Assembly: GCA_015068465.1 (NCBI GenBank)
Contig: SVKM01000003.1
Coordinates: 1-34,116, forward strand
Direction of reading: 5' to 3'
Origin: Oscillospiraceae bacterium
Lineage (GTDB): Bacteria; Bacillota; Clostridia; Oscillospirales; Oscillospiraceae
DNA length: 34,116 bases
Part shown: piece after piece, positions 7,241 to 14,233 of the stretch
How positions within the stretch are numbered: the stretch's first letter is position 1
Layout of the letters: each line of letters opens with the position of its first letter
Made by a program: the position numbers and the translations under genes
The notes under the pieces: model-generated
What the model was told of the DNA's origin: nothing
What the model saw: only the letters and a program-made list of their open reading frames with translations
Databases searched by the model: none

Positions 7241-8050
7241 ATGAAAAACGAGAAAAAGGATAACACAGCGCTGATGACGCCCGGATTCCACGGCGATACG
7301 GCGTTGGACGAGAACGGCCGGATGAAGGGGATCTATGTGCCGATGGCCGGCGTTTCCTGCGCCTATTCGCTGATCGTGCAGGACGCGACGATAAAGCCGC
7401 CACCGTATGCAGTGCGCGGCAGCGTGAAGCTGCTCACACCTTCGGGGCAGATTTTCAAAAGCAAGGCGCGGCCATCGGTGAGCGCAACGGCGAGAAAAAA
7501 AGAGGAAGATCCTTTGACAAGGCAGCCTCCGAACAGCATCCATGTGCAAAAAAAGTCCATCAATTCTCATTCGACGAACGCGGAGGATTTGAAGCAGGCA
7601 ATCATCAAGAATAGCCGCAAACTGGTCGAGGAGAACGCTAAGTACCTGCGCTCGGAGCTGGAGAAGCAGACGCGCGTGAAAGAACTCTGCTTTGCCCTTG
7701 TCCATCAGATGAACACGCGAAGGTATTTAAGCTCACTGAACGAGAGAGGAATGGCGACGTCTGAGGACGCACAACACCGGCGCGAGCTTCTCATTAAGAA
7801 GTTGGCTGACAGTGAACTGGGAGTTGTTGGTATCGCCGATATTACGGATGCAATGCTGGACCGGGTCAGAAAGCAGATCGGTAAAAACTGGCGGGAATAC
7901 TTCAAGGAAGCGGCGGATCTTCTGACGTTTGCGTTGGTTCGCAAGCACCAGTTCGAGGGGAACAACTGCTTTGAGGCGTATCTGGAGGCGCATCCGGAGC
8001 AGAAAAAGCGCGATACCAAACGTCGCCAAGGTCTATCTGGAGCGTGCTGA
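7241..8050 (+). CDS. Recombinase companion protein, probably frameshifted near its end
   Basis: This starts 15 bases after the recombinase stop, with GAAAGGAG upstream, so it is co-transcribed with it. It is not a family I recognise. Residues 1-75 have a mixed beta-like composition with a conserved-looking GIYVPMAGVSCAYSLIV. A charged linker follows. A helical part (about 120-250) reads LRSELEKQTRVKELCFALVHQMN and REYFKEAADLLTFALVRKHQFEGNN. The last dozen residues (TKRRQGLSGAC) look unlike the rest. In another frame the coding pattern continues smoothly as NVAKVYLERADRMLREP into the next small frame. Removing one A from the A-run 8003-8007 joins the two into a protein of about 339 residues. 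Function is unknown. Its tight linkage suggests an accessory role in integration or element maintenance. Confidence 0.55.
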   Translation: MKNEKKDNTALMTPGFHGDTALDENGRMKGIYVPMAGVSCAYSLIVQDATIKPPPYAVRGSVKLLTPSGQIFKSKARPSVSATARKKEEDPLTRQPPNSIHVQKKSINSHSTNAEDLKQAIIKNSRKLVEENAKYLRSELEKQTRVKELCFALVHQMNTRRYLSSLNERGMATSEDAQHRRELLIKKLADSELGVVGIADITDAMLDRVRKQIGKNWREYFKEAADLLTFALVRKHQFEGNNCFEAYLEAHPEQKKRDTKRRQGLSGAC

Positions 8051-8054
8051 TCGC

Positions 8055-8261
8055 ATGCTCAGAGAACCGACGCCTTGCAAGGGGGACCGGGTTGAGCGCC
8101 AGGCGAGCGCGAACGAGGAGCGCGCCGCTATTCACCCGGAAGACAGCAGTCGACGGGCAAACGGAGAAGTGAAAATCTATCTGCATGCGGGCGAGATGAT
8201 CCGCTTTGCCGCGAAGAACGGGGTCCGCGTTGCCGCGAAAGCCTGCAGGGTCAGCACGTAA
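8055..8261 (+). pseudogene. Downstream frame of the companion gene (C-terminal part)
   Basis: This 68-codon frame begins 4 bases after the stop of the companion gene and is in the +1 frame relative to it. Its upstream extension (AIPNVAKVYLERADR) overlaps the end of that gene and reads like natural protein sequence, while no ribosome binding site precedes the ATG. The tail KIYLHAGEMIRFAAKNGVRVAAKACRVS looks like a compact folded segment. I favour it being the true C terminus of the companion protein, displaced by a one-base insertion in the A-run 8003-8007. A separate, translationally coupled small protein is the alternative. Confidence 0.45.
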
Positions 8262-8279
8262 AGCACGCTGACCCTGCAG
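8243..8279. repeat. 13-bp inverted repeat at the end of the recombinase operon
   Basis: CTGCAGGGTCAGC (8243-8255) and its exact complement at 8267-8279 with an 11-base loop that contains the stop codon of the upstream frame. There is no T run after it, so it is a poor terminator. It could be an RNA-stabilising hairpin or part of an element end. Confidence 0.5.
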
Positions 8280-8384
8280 CGACCGATATAAAAGGAACCT
8301 AAACCAGTCGATATATTTACACCAATTTGTTTTTTTGCAAATGAAAAATATCCTCACTTGGCAAGGAAAAACGCAAATTGTTTT

Positions 8385-9794
8385 TTACAAAGCGCAAGTT
8401 ACCGTTGGGTTTCGTAAGAAAGTGGAAAAATCGCTGGTTGTTGCAACACTCTTGCCACAGAAGGCGATGCCGACGGAAATGATCTCCTTTACGCCGTCTG
8501 CCTTCATCTCGGCGGCGTACTGCTTGCTGCTGATCTGCTCCAACGCCGTGTGCGCAAGCTTGTTCAGATTCTCCCCTGTATTCTTTGTTGCCTTCAGTTC
8601 GAAAATAAACCCCGGCAAATCGCTGACAAGCGGTTTGAGTTGGATGTCGAACCTGCCAAGGCCGGACTCCCGATTGGATCTCACAGAGTAGCGGTTGTTC
8701 AGAATGGCGCACAGGCCGATCATCAGTCCCTGATAAAATGCTTCGCTGGCCGAGTCGTAGACGCTGATCGTCTGGATCAGGTAGTCCTCGATATGCTTCT
8801 CCAGTTTGCGGATGTCCTTTTCGAAGATAGCCTGTTGGATAGCCGTCGCCGTGGACTCCGTGGCGCTACCGCCTATCCTTGCAATGACCTCCTTGGCGTA
8901 TACGAACGAGATCTCTTTGTTCGGTATCGAGACCTTACACATGAAGTTCCCGTCGTTCTGCGGGACGATCTCTGTGTTCTTCAGGTATCCCGCGACCAGA
9001 AGAAAGCTGTAAATGCTGGAGGTGTTCTTCTTCGGATCCGGATAGATCACATCGGTGTCGATATAAGTCGCCAACTGCTCCCCTTGCAGAAGCTTTCGCA
9101 GATTCTCCGTTACCTCCGGCGACGCCGCAGACAGAATGTCCCCAATGATCTCATTGCTCCCGGTAGCCTGCCAGAACGCCTTGGGATAGCAGCTGTCATC
9201 GACATAGTTTATAACGGACCACGGATTGAAGACGTCCTGATGCCCAAACCGATAGCCGTCATACCACTCGCAAACCTCGCTCAGCTTCTCGCCCCTGCCA
9301 TAATAGTCCAGCAGTTCTATGACCTCGGCCTTTGTGAAGCCGAAGTATTCGCTGTAGCGGTCATCCATGATCGAGTTGACCTTCAGGTTGTTCATCCCGC
9401 TGAACACGCTCTCCTTGGCCACACGCAGAATGCCTGTCAAAAAGCCGTAGGCGAGGTTCGCGTTGTCCTTAAACGCTCCGGAGAACAGGTTCCGAATGAA
9501 TCCGACCACCTCTTTATAGTACCCGTTCGTATATCCCTGCTGAATGGGCGTGTCGTATTCGTCGATGATGATGACCGTTTCGGCCTGATAGTGCTTCCGG
9601 AGCATGGCAGAGAGCACGGCCAGCGCGCGCGGTAGCTCGACCTCAGTCATATCGCCCTCAAGCATCCGTTTGTAATAGTCCCGCTCGACCGTGTTGCACT
9701 TCGCGCTGGTTTCAAGCTCCGCGTGCCGCGCGAACTCTGCGCGGAGACAGTTCTCCATGTCCTTGCGCGCATCGTTCCAGGAATTGAACTTCAC
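8385..9794 (-). pseudogene. AAA-ATPase-like / PD-(D/E)XK protein lacking its N terminus
   Basis: Proteins of this family start with a Walker A-containing AAA-like domain (Pfam AAA-ATPase_like, PF09820) and end with a PD-(D/E)XK nuclease-like domain (PF08011). Many copies occur per genome in gut anaerobes. Here the part from VKFNSWNDARKD onward is intact. It includes the Walker B-like strand ETVIIIDEYDTPIQQGY, the YGFLTGILRVAKESVFSGMNNL segment, CEWYDGYRFG, and the C-terminal nuclease signature GRFDIQL..FIFELKA..GIAFCGKSV. The usual N-terminal 50-80 residues with the GKS loop are absent. The frame can only begin at a GTG at 9794, with an in-frame stop about 13 codons upstream, and no Walker A sequence lies above it. 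So it is probably a decayed gene, truncated where the neighbouring DNA was joined. Confidence 0.8.
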
Positions 9795-9858
9795 ATCCGC
9801 AGAAAGGATGACTGATCAGGAGCTGCTTTATTATCAAATAGCCTTTTCTGCTATTCTA

Positions 9859-11172
9859 TTAGTCCGCAACATACCGCTTCGACTTGCCCCTGCCGATCAT
9901 GGCAATCATCCCTTCGTCACGCATTTTCTTGGCAAGCGTGAACGCGCGCGTCTTTTTCAGGCCGAGCAGGCTTTGTATCTCCGCGTCGGTGATCTGCCCG
10001 TTCTTGTCGATAAACTCCATGACCTTCGCCTTTTGCGCTTCCGTGATCGGCAGTGTGCGTTCCGCGCTCGTTCCGGCGTCGCTTGTTCCGGCGGCGTTTT
10101 GATTCGGCAGCACCATTTTGAACGTGTTTGCCGTCACCTCGATGCGCGGCTTCTCGGAGCAGTTTTCATACAGATGGTATATCCTGCGAATGCCCGTGCC
10201 GTAGGATTCGATCAGCCGCAGACGGTGAAAGACTTCCGCAAGAGCATGATTCCGCGGTTGAGAGATGCCGCTTCTGATATCCTCGGGGAACAGGCCCGGC
10301 AAAAGGCCGCCGATGGAAACGAATTCCATTTCGCTTTCGTTCACGTTGATGATGATGCTGCCGCTGAAGCTGTAGTCCCGATGCACCAGCGCGTTCAGCA
10401 GAGCTTCGCGGACAGCCGCTTCCGGGTAATCGGGGTGCTCGATCCGCTCCAAGCCCTTGAACACGGCGGAGGTTTTATTGCAGAGGGAAAGATAGTCGAA
10501 CGCATCCTCCAGCTGCTTGAAGACAGAGCCGCCGAACTCCTTGCTGTCCTTAAACTCGGTGTTGGCGTCATCCCCGAACACGGCGATCTTCGTCGTGTGC
10601 CGGCATTGGTCGGAGAGCAGGAGCGCGAGATTCGTGAAGAGCGTTCCGCCCGGCTGCACCATTCCGAGCGCGAGATACTTTTCCGCTCCGAAATCCGCGC
10701 CGTATTTTTGAAACGCTGCTGCCGCGGCGTGAAAGGTCAGCTCCTGCTCCAGCGAGCGCATGGCTTCAAAGGCGTCGCCGTCGCTGTCCTTGATCATCTG
10801 CCGTATCTGCTCCGGCGAGGCGGGCACGCTGGAGGCGCCCTGTCTTACGAATACGCCGTTTGGCTTCAACCCTTTTGCGCGCAGATAATACGGCTTGTTC
10901 GTTCCCTCGCTGACGGTGATGCGAACGACCTTGTTCTCCTGTATGCTGTAGCGCACAAACATCGTGACGTCCGGCTGGATGGCGTCCCGGATGCCGTTTG
11001 TTATGCGGGTGTATTCCTGATCCACATTGTCCAGCCCCACGGCGTTGCCCTCGTTATCAATGCCGATGTAGAGGATACCGCCGTCCGTATTGGCGAACGC
11101 GATCACTTCCTTGTAGATCTCCTCGGTAAACTGCGACTTGAATTCGATGCTTTCCGTTTCAAATGAAGCCAT
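9859..11172 (-). CDS. AlbA_2-domain ATP-binding regulator (RecG-C-like, winged helix)
   Basis: This is a predicted DNA-binding transcriptional regulator of 437 residues. The N-terminal 120 residues form an AlbA_2 (Schlafen-like) domain: ETESIEFKSQFTEEIYKEVIAFANTDGG, then LYIGIDNEGNAVGLDN. The middle matches the ATP-binding HATPase_c_4 region found in 'RecG-like' regulators: PEAAVREALLNALVHRDYSFSG, then EFVSIGGLLPGLF, then GISQPRNHALAEVFHRLRLIESYGTGIRRI. A C-terminal winged-helix follows (ITDAEIQSLLGLKKTRAFTLAKKMRDEG). The start at 11172 is chosen because GGGAGGA lies 8 bases before the ATG. The longer frame from 11310 would run through the promoter and operator. A consensus promoter and a double palindrome sit just upstream, which suggests autoregulation. 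Such stand-alone regulators are frequent in accessory DNA, and targets are usually unknown. Confidence 0.85.
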   Translation of the reverse strand: MASFETESIEFKSQFTEEIYKEVIAFANTDGGILYIGIDNEGNAVGLDNVDQEYTRITNGIRDAIQPDVTMFVRYSIQENKVVRITVSEGTNKPYYLRAKGLKPNGVFVRQGASSVPASPEQIRQMIKDSDGDAFEAMRSLEQELTFHAAAAAFQKYGADFGAEKYLALGMVQPGGTLFTNLALLLSDQCRHTTKIAVFGDDANTEFKDSKEFGGSVFKQLEDAFDYLSLCNKTSAVFKGLERIEHPDYPEAAVREALLNALVHRDYSFSGSIIINVNESEMEFVSIGGLLPGLFPEDIRSGISQPRNHALAEVFHRLRLIESYGTGIRRIYHLYENCSEKPRIEVTANTFKMVLPNQNAAGTSDAGTSAERTLPITEAQKAKVMEFIDKNGQITDAEIQSLLGLKKTRAFTLAKKMRDEGMIAMIGRGKSKRYVAD

Positions 11173-11203
11173 AAGCAATCCTCCCTCGCTGTCTGTCACC
11201 TCT

Positions 11204-11231
11204 ATTATATCCAATTCGTTCGCTCTGTCAA
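11204..11231 (-). promoter_or_regulatory. Sigma-A promoter of the AlbA_2 regulator
   Basis: Reading leftward: TTGACA at 11231-11226, a 16-base spacer, and TATAAT at 11209-11204, ending 31 bases before the start codon. Both boxes match consensus exactly. Confidence 0.88.
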
Positions 11232-11271
11232 CCGAAAAAGCGAATATTCGCTTTTTCGGGCGAATATTCGC
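11232..11271. promoter_or_regulatory. Double palindromic operator GCGAATATTCGC x2
   Basis: Two identical 12-bp palindromes, GCGAATATTCGC, lie at 11240-11251 and 11260-11271, with centres exactly 20 bp apart (two helical turns). The first is embedded in a perfect 28-bp palindrome at 11232-11259 flanked by AAAAA/TTTTT. The block abuts the -35 box of the AlbA_2 regulator promoter. This spacing suits two dimers on one DNA face, so it is probably the regulator's own operator. Confidence 0.75.
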
Positions 11272-11272
11272 T

Positions 11273-11533
11273 ATCCTCAACTTGCCACTTTGCTGATGGG
11301 ATGGAAACACGATATTTTGGAACGGAATCCTTTATCTTCAGAGGACGGATATAGGTTTCAACCACCTTTTGTCCAAAATCATCAAAATGCGAGGAAAGGA
11401 TCTGATTGATGCTTTGCATCTCTGCCTGTATTTGAAAATAGTGCTTTACGTTGTGGTATGGCAGAAATATGCTTGGAGGCCTGCACTGCGTTTGAAACAA
11501 ATCGTCAAGGCATACCTCGTTTGTAACACACAT
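11273..11533 (-). pseudogene. Coding-like fragment of unknown origin upstream of the AlbA_2 gene
   Basis: A leftward frame of about 90 codons with protein-like composition: LDDLFQTQCRPPSIFLPYHNVKHYFQIQ, then SINQILSSHFDDFGQKVVETYIRPL. It has no ribosome binding site and its last codons run into the palindromic operator. It is probably the remnant of a gene cut during island assembly. I cannot name the family, and it may also be chance. Confidence 0.25.
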
Positions 11534-11727
11534 TTAGATAAAATACAACAAGAAATATCGTTTGTTTGATGCGCGAATAAGTTGTGGTTTTATATTTGGT
11601 GGGTGAGTTTTATCAATTTCTGCGTTTTCAGAAATATAGTGAACGTTTTTGAACTAAAATGGACGGAAGCTCCGTCTGAATGTTTTTAACTGTGAGTTTA
11701 TGGACGTTTCGGGTAAATGCGTGTATG
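11534..11727. other. AT-rich stretch without recognised features
   Basis: An AT-rich stretch of about 190 bases between the two coding-like remnants. I see no gene, strong hairpin or promoter in it. Confidence 0.4.
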
Positions 11728-12000
11728 CTATATACCATACCGAATCAGGATCCTGGATGAAACGCCCAGCGCAGTCAGCCCCCTGTAAAGAGCGCTCACC
11801 CTGTCACTGTACAGCAGATCCTGCGGCAGCTGTTCCAGCGCGCGGATCAAGTCTTCCCGCGCCGGCAATTGCTCAAGCGCAAAAAACGCACCGTAGTCCC
11901 GATTGCCCGGAAGCGCGCCGATGCGCTTTGCGGTCTCCTTGACATCCAGCGCCCGCAGATCGCCGAGGTATTGGAACATCCACAATGAGAAGAGAGTCTG
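11728..12000 (-). pseudogene. GC-rich coding fragment beside the IS remnant
   Basis: A leftward frame with clear high-GC coding bias. It encodes SLWMFQYLGDLRALDVKETAKRIGALP, then FALEQLPAREDLIRALEQLPQDLLYSDRVSALYRGLTALG, an all-helical segment. The base composition resembles the host chromosome rather than the surrounding AT-rich island, so it looks like a piece of a chromosomal gene carried in or left behind. It has no start signal and ends soon after leaving the GC-rich block. The family is unknown. Its helical repeats vaguely resemble the C-terminal part of flagellar-cluster proteins, but I cannot support a match. Confidence 0.4.
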
Positions 12001-12056
12001 CTGGAATGTTGAGGAGCGGAGCATCCATCGGTGGTTTTTCAGCCGTTGGAATCGCT

Positions 12057-12464
12057 GATGGATATCCTGAGCAGTCCACCTATTCCTCCGCAGACTTCCT
12101 GCAAAAGCTCAACAAATGGTATGCCCGACGAGGAATTCACGTGGAATGCGTCCAAACAGACAATGGTTTCGAGTTCACCAACCGCTTTTCTCCCTCGAAA
12201 AAGCACTTGCCAACCTTGTTTGAGACAACGGCAGCCCAACTCGGTATACGGCATAAGCTTATCCGGCCCTATACGCCTAGGCACAACGGCAAGGTGGAGC
12301 GCAGTCACCGCGAAGACCAGAAACGCTTCTACAGCTGCCACTCGTTCTTTTCTCTCGAAGACTTTGATAAGCAGCTCCAAATCCACAACCGCCGCTCCAA
12401 CAACATCCCGATGCGGCCCCTCCGTTGGCTTTCACCTTTAGAGTTCACTGTCCAACATGTTTGA
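12057..12464 (+). pseudogene. IS481-type transposase, C-terminal remnant
   Basis: The frame encodes the second half of a DDE (rve) integrase core: YPEQSTYSSADFLQKLNKWY, then VECVQTDNGFEFTNRF, then LGIRHKLIRPYTPRHNGKVE followed by RSHREDQKRFY, and finally the RPLRWLSPLEF end. The second catalytic Asp (QTDNG) and the third acidic residue (E of GKVERSHRED) are present. The N-terminal helix-turn-helix and the first catalytic Asp are missing. The sequence joins unrelated DNA just before position 12057, so this cannot be an active enzyme. The RPYTPRHNGKVERSHR motif is characteristic of the IS481 group. The stop codon lies within an inverted repeat that probably marks the IS right end. Confidence 0.85.
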
Positions 12465-12493
12465 CAAACCTACACTTCTTGCAGTTGGACAGT
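12447..12493. repeat. Inverted repeat at the IS481-remnant right end
   Basis: ACTGTCCAAC (12447-12456) and its exact complement GTTGGACAGT (12484-12493) flank the transposase stop codon. The first arm begins a near-palindrome, TGTCCAACATGTTTGACA. It is probably the terminal inverted repeat area of the IS. No left copy is seen. The following DNA to 12682 shows no gene I can support. Confidence 0.5.
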
Positions 12494-12682
12494 TTTCTCC
12501 TGAAACCACCCTCTGTGGAACGCTTGGAATTTTTTCCTTGCATTTCCCTGCCGCGATATATAAAATACCGTGGTGGCAGAAAGCTCATTTGCAAAAATTC
12601 AAATTTGACGTTGATTTTATTGAACAAATAGAGCCGAAAGATGCTTGTTAAAGGAGCAGCCGATCCAGAAAGGATAAAACCC

Positions 12683-13495
12683 ATGTATCGTTCCGATCTC
12701 CACACCCACTCCACCGCCTCGGACGGGCAGTACAGCCCGCCTGAGCTCGTCGCGCTCGCAAAGGAGCGCGGGATCGACGTCCTCGCGCTGACCGACCACG
12801 ACACCACGGACGGCGTCGCGGAGGCGGCCGCGGCGGGCGATAAGCTCGGCGTGCGCGTGATCGCGGGCGTGGAGCTGAGCGCGAAGGAGTACCACACCTA
12901 CCACATTCTCGGCTACGCCTACGACCCCGCCGCGCCGGCGATGCTTTCGCTGTGCGCGCGCATGAAAAGGCGGCGCGAAGCGCGCAACCAGATCATCCTC
13001 GACTACCTGAGCGAAAACGGCATGGCGCTTACGCTCGCCGAGGTCGAGGCGTTCGCCGGCGGCGACATCGTCGGACGCCCGCATTTCGCGCAGGCGATGG
13101 TGAAGCGCGGCTATGTTTCGAGCAACCGCGAGGCGTTCGACCGCTGGCTCGACACCGACGAGCTGCACGAGCGCATGGACTTTGGCAAGCCCTCCGCGCG
13201 TGAGTGCGTGGAGACGATCAAGGCGTCGGGCGGCAGGGTCTCGCTCGCGCATCCGTACCAGATCGGCGTGGACGATGAGACGCTTGATTCTCTCGTGCGC
13301 GAGCTGGTCGGCTATGGACTCGACGCGATCGAATGTTACTACCCGAAGTTTACGCCCGCACAGCAGGCGTATTACTTGAAGCTCACCGAAAAATACCACC
13401 TGCGCGCGACCGGCGGGAGCGACTTCCACGGCGAGCGCGTCAAGCCGGATGTCGCGCTTGCGGCGCTGCCGCTGGACGTGGAGTGGCTGTTATAG
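12683..13495 (+). CDS. PHP-domain phosphoesterase (TrpH/RNase AM-like)
   Basis: This is a metal-dependent phosphoesterase of the polymerase-and-histidinol-phosphatase superfamily, 270 residues, cytoplasmic. Motifs seen are DLHTHSTASDGQYSP at the N terminus (metal-binding HTH), ALTDHDTTDG, and GVELSAKEYHTYHILGY (catalytic E). HPYQIGVDD and a C-terminal GGSDFHGERVKPD complete the set. The 150-residue middle insert is helical, as in the TrpH/YciV family. Characterised relatives hydrolyse 3',5'-bisphosphonucleotides or degrade 5' ends of RNA, and the exact substrate here is inferred. The start at ATG 12683 is preferred because AAAGGA (12669-12674) precedes it by 8 bases and the protein begins MYRSDLHTHS as usual. 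It is the first intact chromosomal gene right of the island. Confidence 0.88.
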   Translation: MYRSDLHTHSTASDGQYSPPELVALAKERGIDVLALTDHDTTDGVAEAAAAGDKLGVRVIAGVELSAKEYHTYHILGYAYDPAAPAMLSLCARMKRRREARNQIILDYLSENGMALTLAEVEAFAGGDIVGRPHFAQAMVKRGYVSSNREAFDRWLDTDELHERMDFGKPSARECVETIKASGGRVSLAHPYQIGVDDETLDSLVRELVGYGLDAIECYYPKFTPAQQAYYLKLTEKYHLRATGGSDFHGERVKPDVALAALPLDVEWLL

Positions 13496-13502
13496 GGAAG
13501 AC

Positions 13503-13533
13503 AAAAAGGCAGGAACGGCGTTCCTGCCTTTTT
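13503..13533. terminator. Bidirectional terminator between convergent genes
   Basis: A 14-bp perfect stem, AAAAAGGCAGGAAC/GTTCCTGCCTTTTT with loop GGC, serves the PHP gene rightward and trmO leftward. Confidence 0.92.
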
Positions 13534-13540
13534 CCTGTTT

Positions 13541-14224
13541 TTACGCGCGTTCCACGTCCACGACGGTCAGCACGCCGCCGGAAACGCGGAATCTGACCTC
13601 CATGCCGCCGAACGCCATGCCGTAGACGCGCTCCGGGTCGTCCTGATACTGCGGGCGCGGGTCCTGCGCGAGCACGCCCGTAAGCGCGGCGCGGCGTTCC
13701 TCGGGCACGCGCGCGAGCAGCTCCGGCGGAAATTCGACCGCGACGGTCTCCGCGCGCGCGGACGCAAAGCCGCCGAGGGCGTCGGGATGCGCGTCGGCAT
13801 AAGGGACGTAGGGCTTGACGTCGTAGATCGGCGTGCCGTCCATGAGGTCGGCGCCCGAGACGAGCAGCGCGGGGCCGTCCTCCGCGTCCCACTCGACGCC
13901 CTCGAGCTTCACGCAGGAGAGCCCCAGCGGGTTCGGGCGGAACGGCGAGCGCGTGGCGAACACGCCCATGCGCGTGTTGCCGCCGAGACGCGGCGGGCGC
14001 ACGGTCGGCGACCAGTCGTCGCGCACCGCCCCGGAAAACTGCCAGATCAGCCACAGATGCGAAAAGCCCTCGATCCCGCGCAGGGCGTCGGGGCTGCGGT
14101 ACTCGGGTTCAAACACGACGCGCGCGCGAAGCTCGGGCACCAGCCCGCTCTGGCGCGGCACGCCGAATTTCGTGGGGAAATCGCTGCGGATGCGCGCGAT
14201 GACCTTGATCGTATGCCGTTCCAT
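13541..14224 (-). CDS. trmO: tRNA m6t6A37 methyltransferase TrmO (TsaA family)
   Basis: This SAM-dependent enzyme methylates N6-threonylcarbamoyladenosine 37 of certain tRNAs. The N terminus IKVIARIRSDFPTKFGVPRQSGLVPELRARVVFEPEYR is diagnostic for the TsaA/TrmO beta-barrel fold. It is followed by IEGFSHLWLIWQFSG, then RMGVFATRSPFRPNPLGLSCVKLEGV, which forms the SAM and dimer site. GADLMDGTPIYDVKPYVPYADAH completes the core. The C-terminal 80 residues form the extra alpha/beta domain seen in longer TrmO proteins, ending FGGMEVRFRVSGGVLTVVDVERA. It lies 9 bases downstream of the yitT-like gene on the same strand, with its ribosome binding site (GAGGTG) at the end of that gene. The two form an operon. 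Confidence 0.93.
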   Translation of the reverse strand: MERHTIKVIARIRSDFPTKFGVPRQSGLVPELRARVVFEPEYRSPDALRGIEGFSHLWLIWQFSGAVRDDWSPTVRPPRLGGNTRMGVFATRSPFRPNPLGLSCVKLEGVEWDAEDGPALLVSGADLMDGTPIYDVKPYVPYADAHPDALGGFASARAETVAVEFPPELLARVPEERRAALTGVLAQDPRPQYQDDPERVYGMAFGGMEVRFRVSGGVLTVVDVERA

Positions 14225-14233
14225 CGCCGCACC

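Larger units (their letters stand above)
4241..12640. mobile_element. Mosaic integrative island (approximate limits)
   Basis: The left edge is well placed, because the kinase reading frame breaks at about 4241 and lower-GC DNA follows. Inside are a tyrosine-recombinase-like gene, a companion gene, small unknown genes, a truncated AAA/PD-(D/E)XK gene, an AlbA_2 regulator and an IS481-type transposase remnant. The right edge is uncertain. High-GC housekeeping DNA resumes with the PHP phosphoesterase at 12683, so the edge lies between about 12500 and 12660. I could not find the missing part of the kinase or a convincing direct repeat of the left junction. The 5513-8261 block is probably the core of one integrative element, and the 8385-12500 block may be separate insertions or a rearranged remnant. 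Confidence 0.7.

Noticed and set aside
8003..8012. Programmed -1 ribosomal frameshifting at A AAA AAG
   Set aside because: The downstream coding frame requires a +1, not -1, change of frame, so a slippery -1 site cannot produce the fused protein. An indel is simpler.
8550..9635. A 361-codon plus-strand frame opposite the AAA/PD-(D/E)XK gene
   Set aside because: No ribosome binding site or domain, while the minus strand matches a known family along its whole length.
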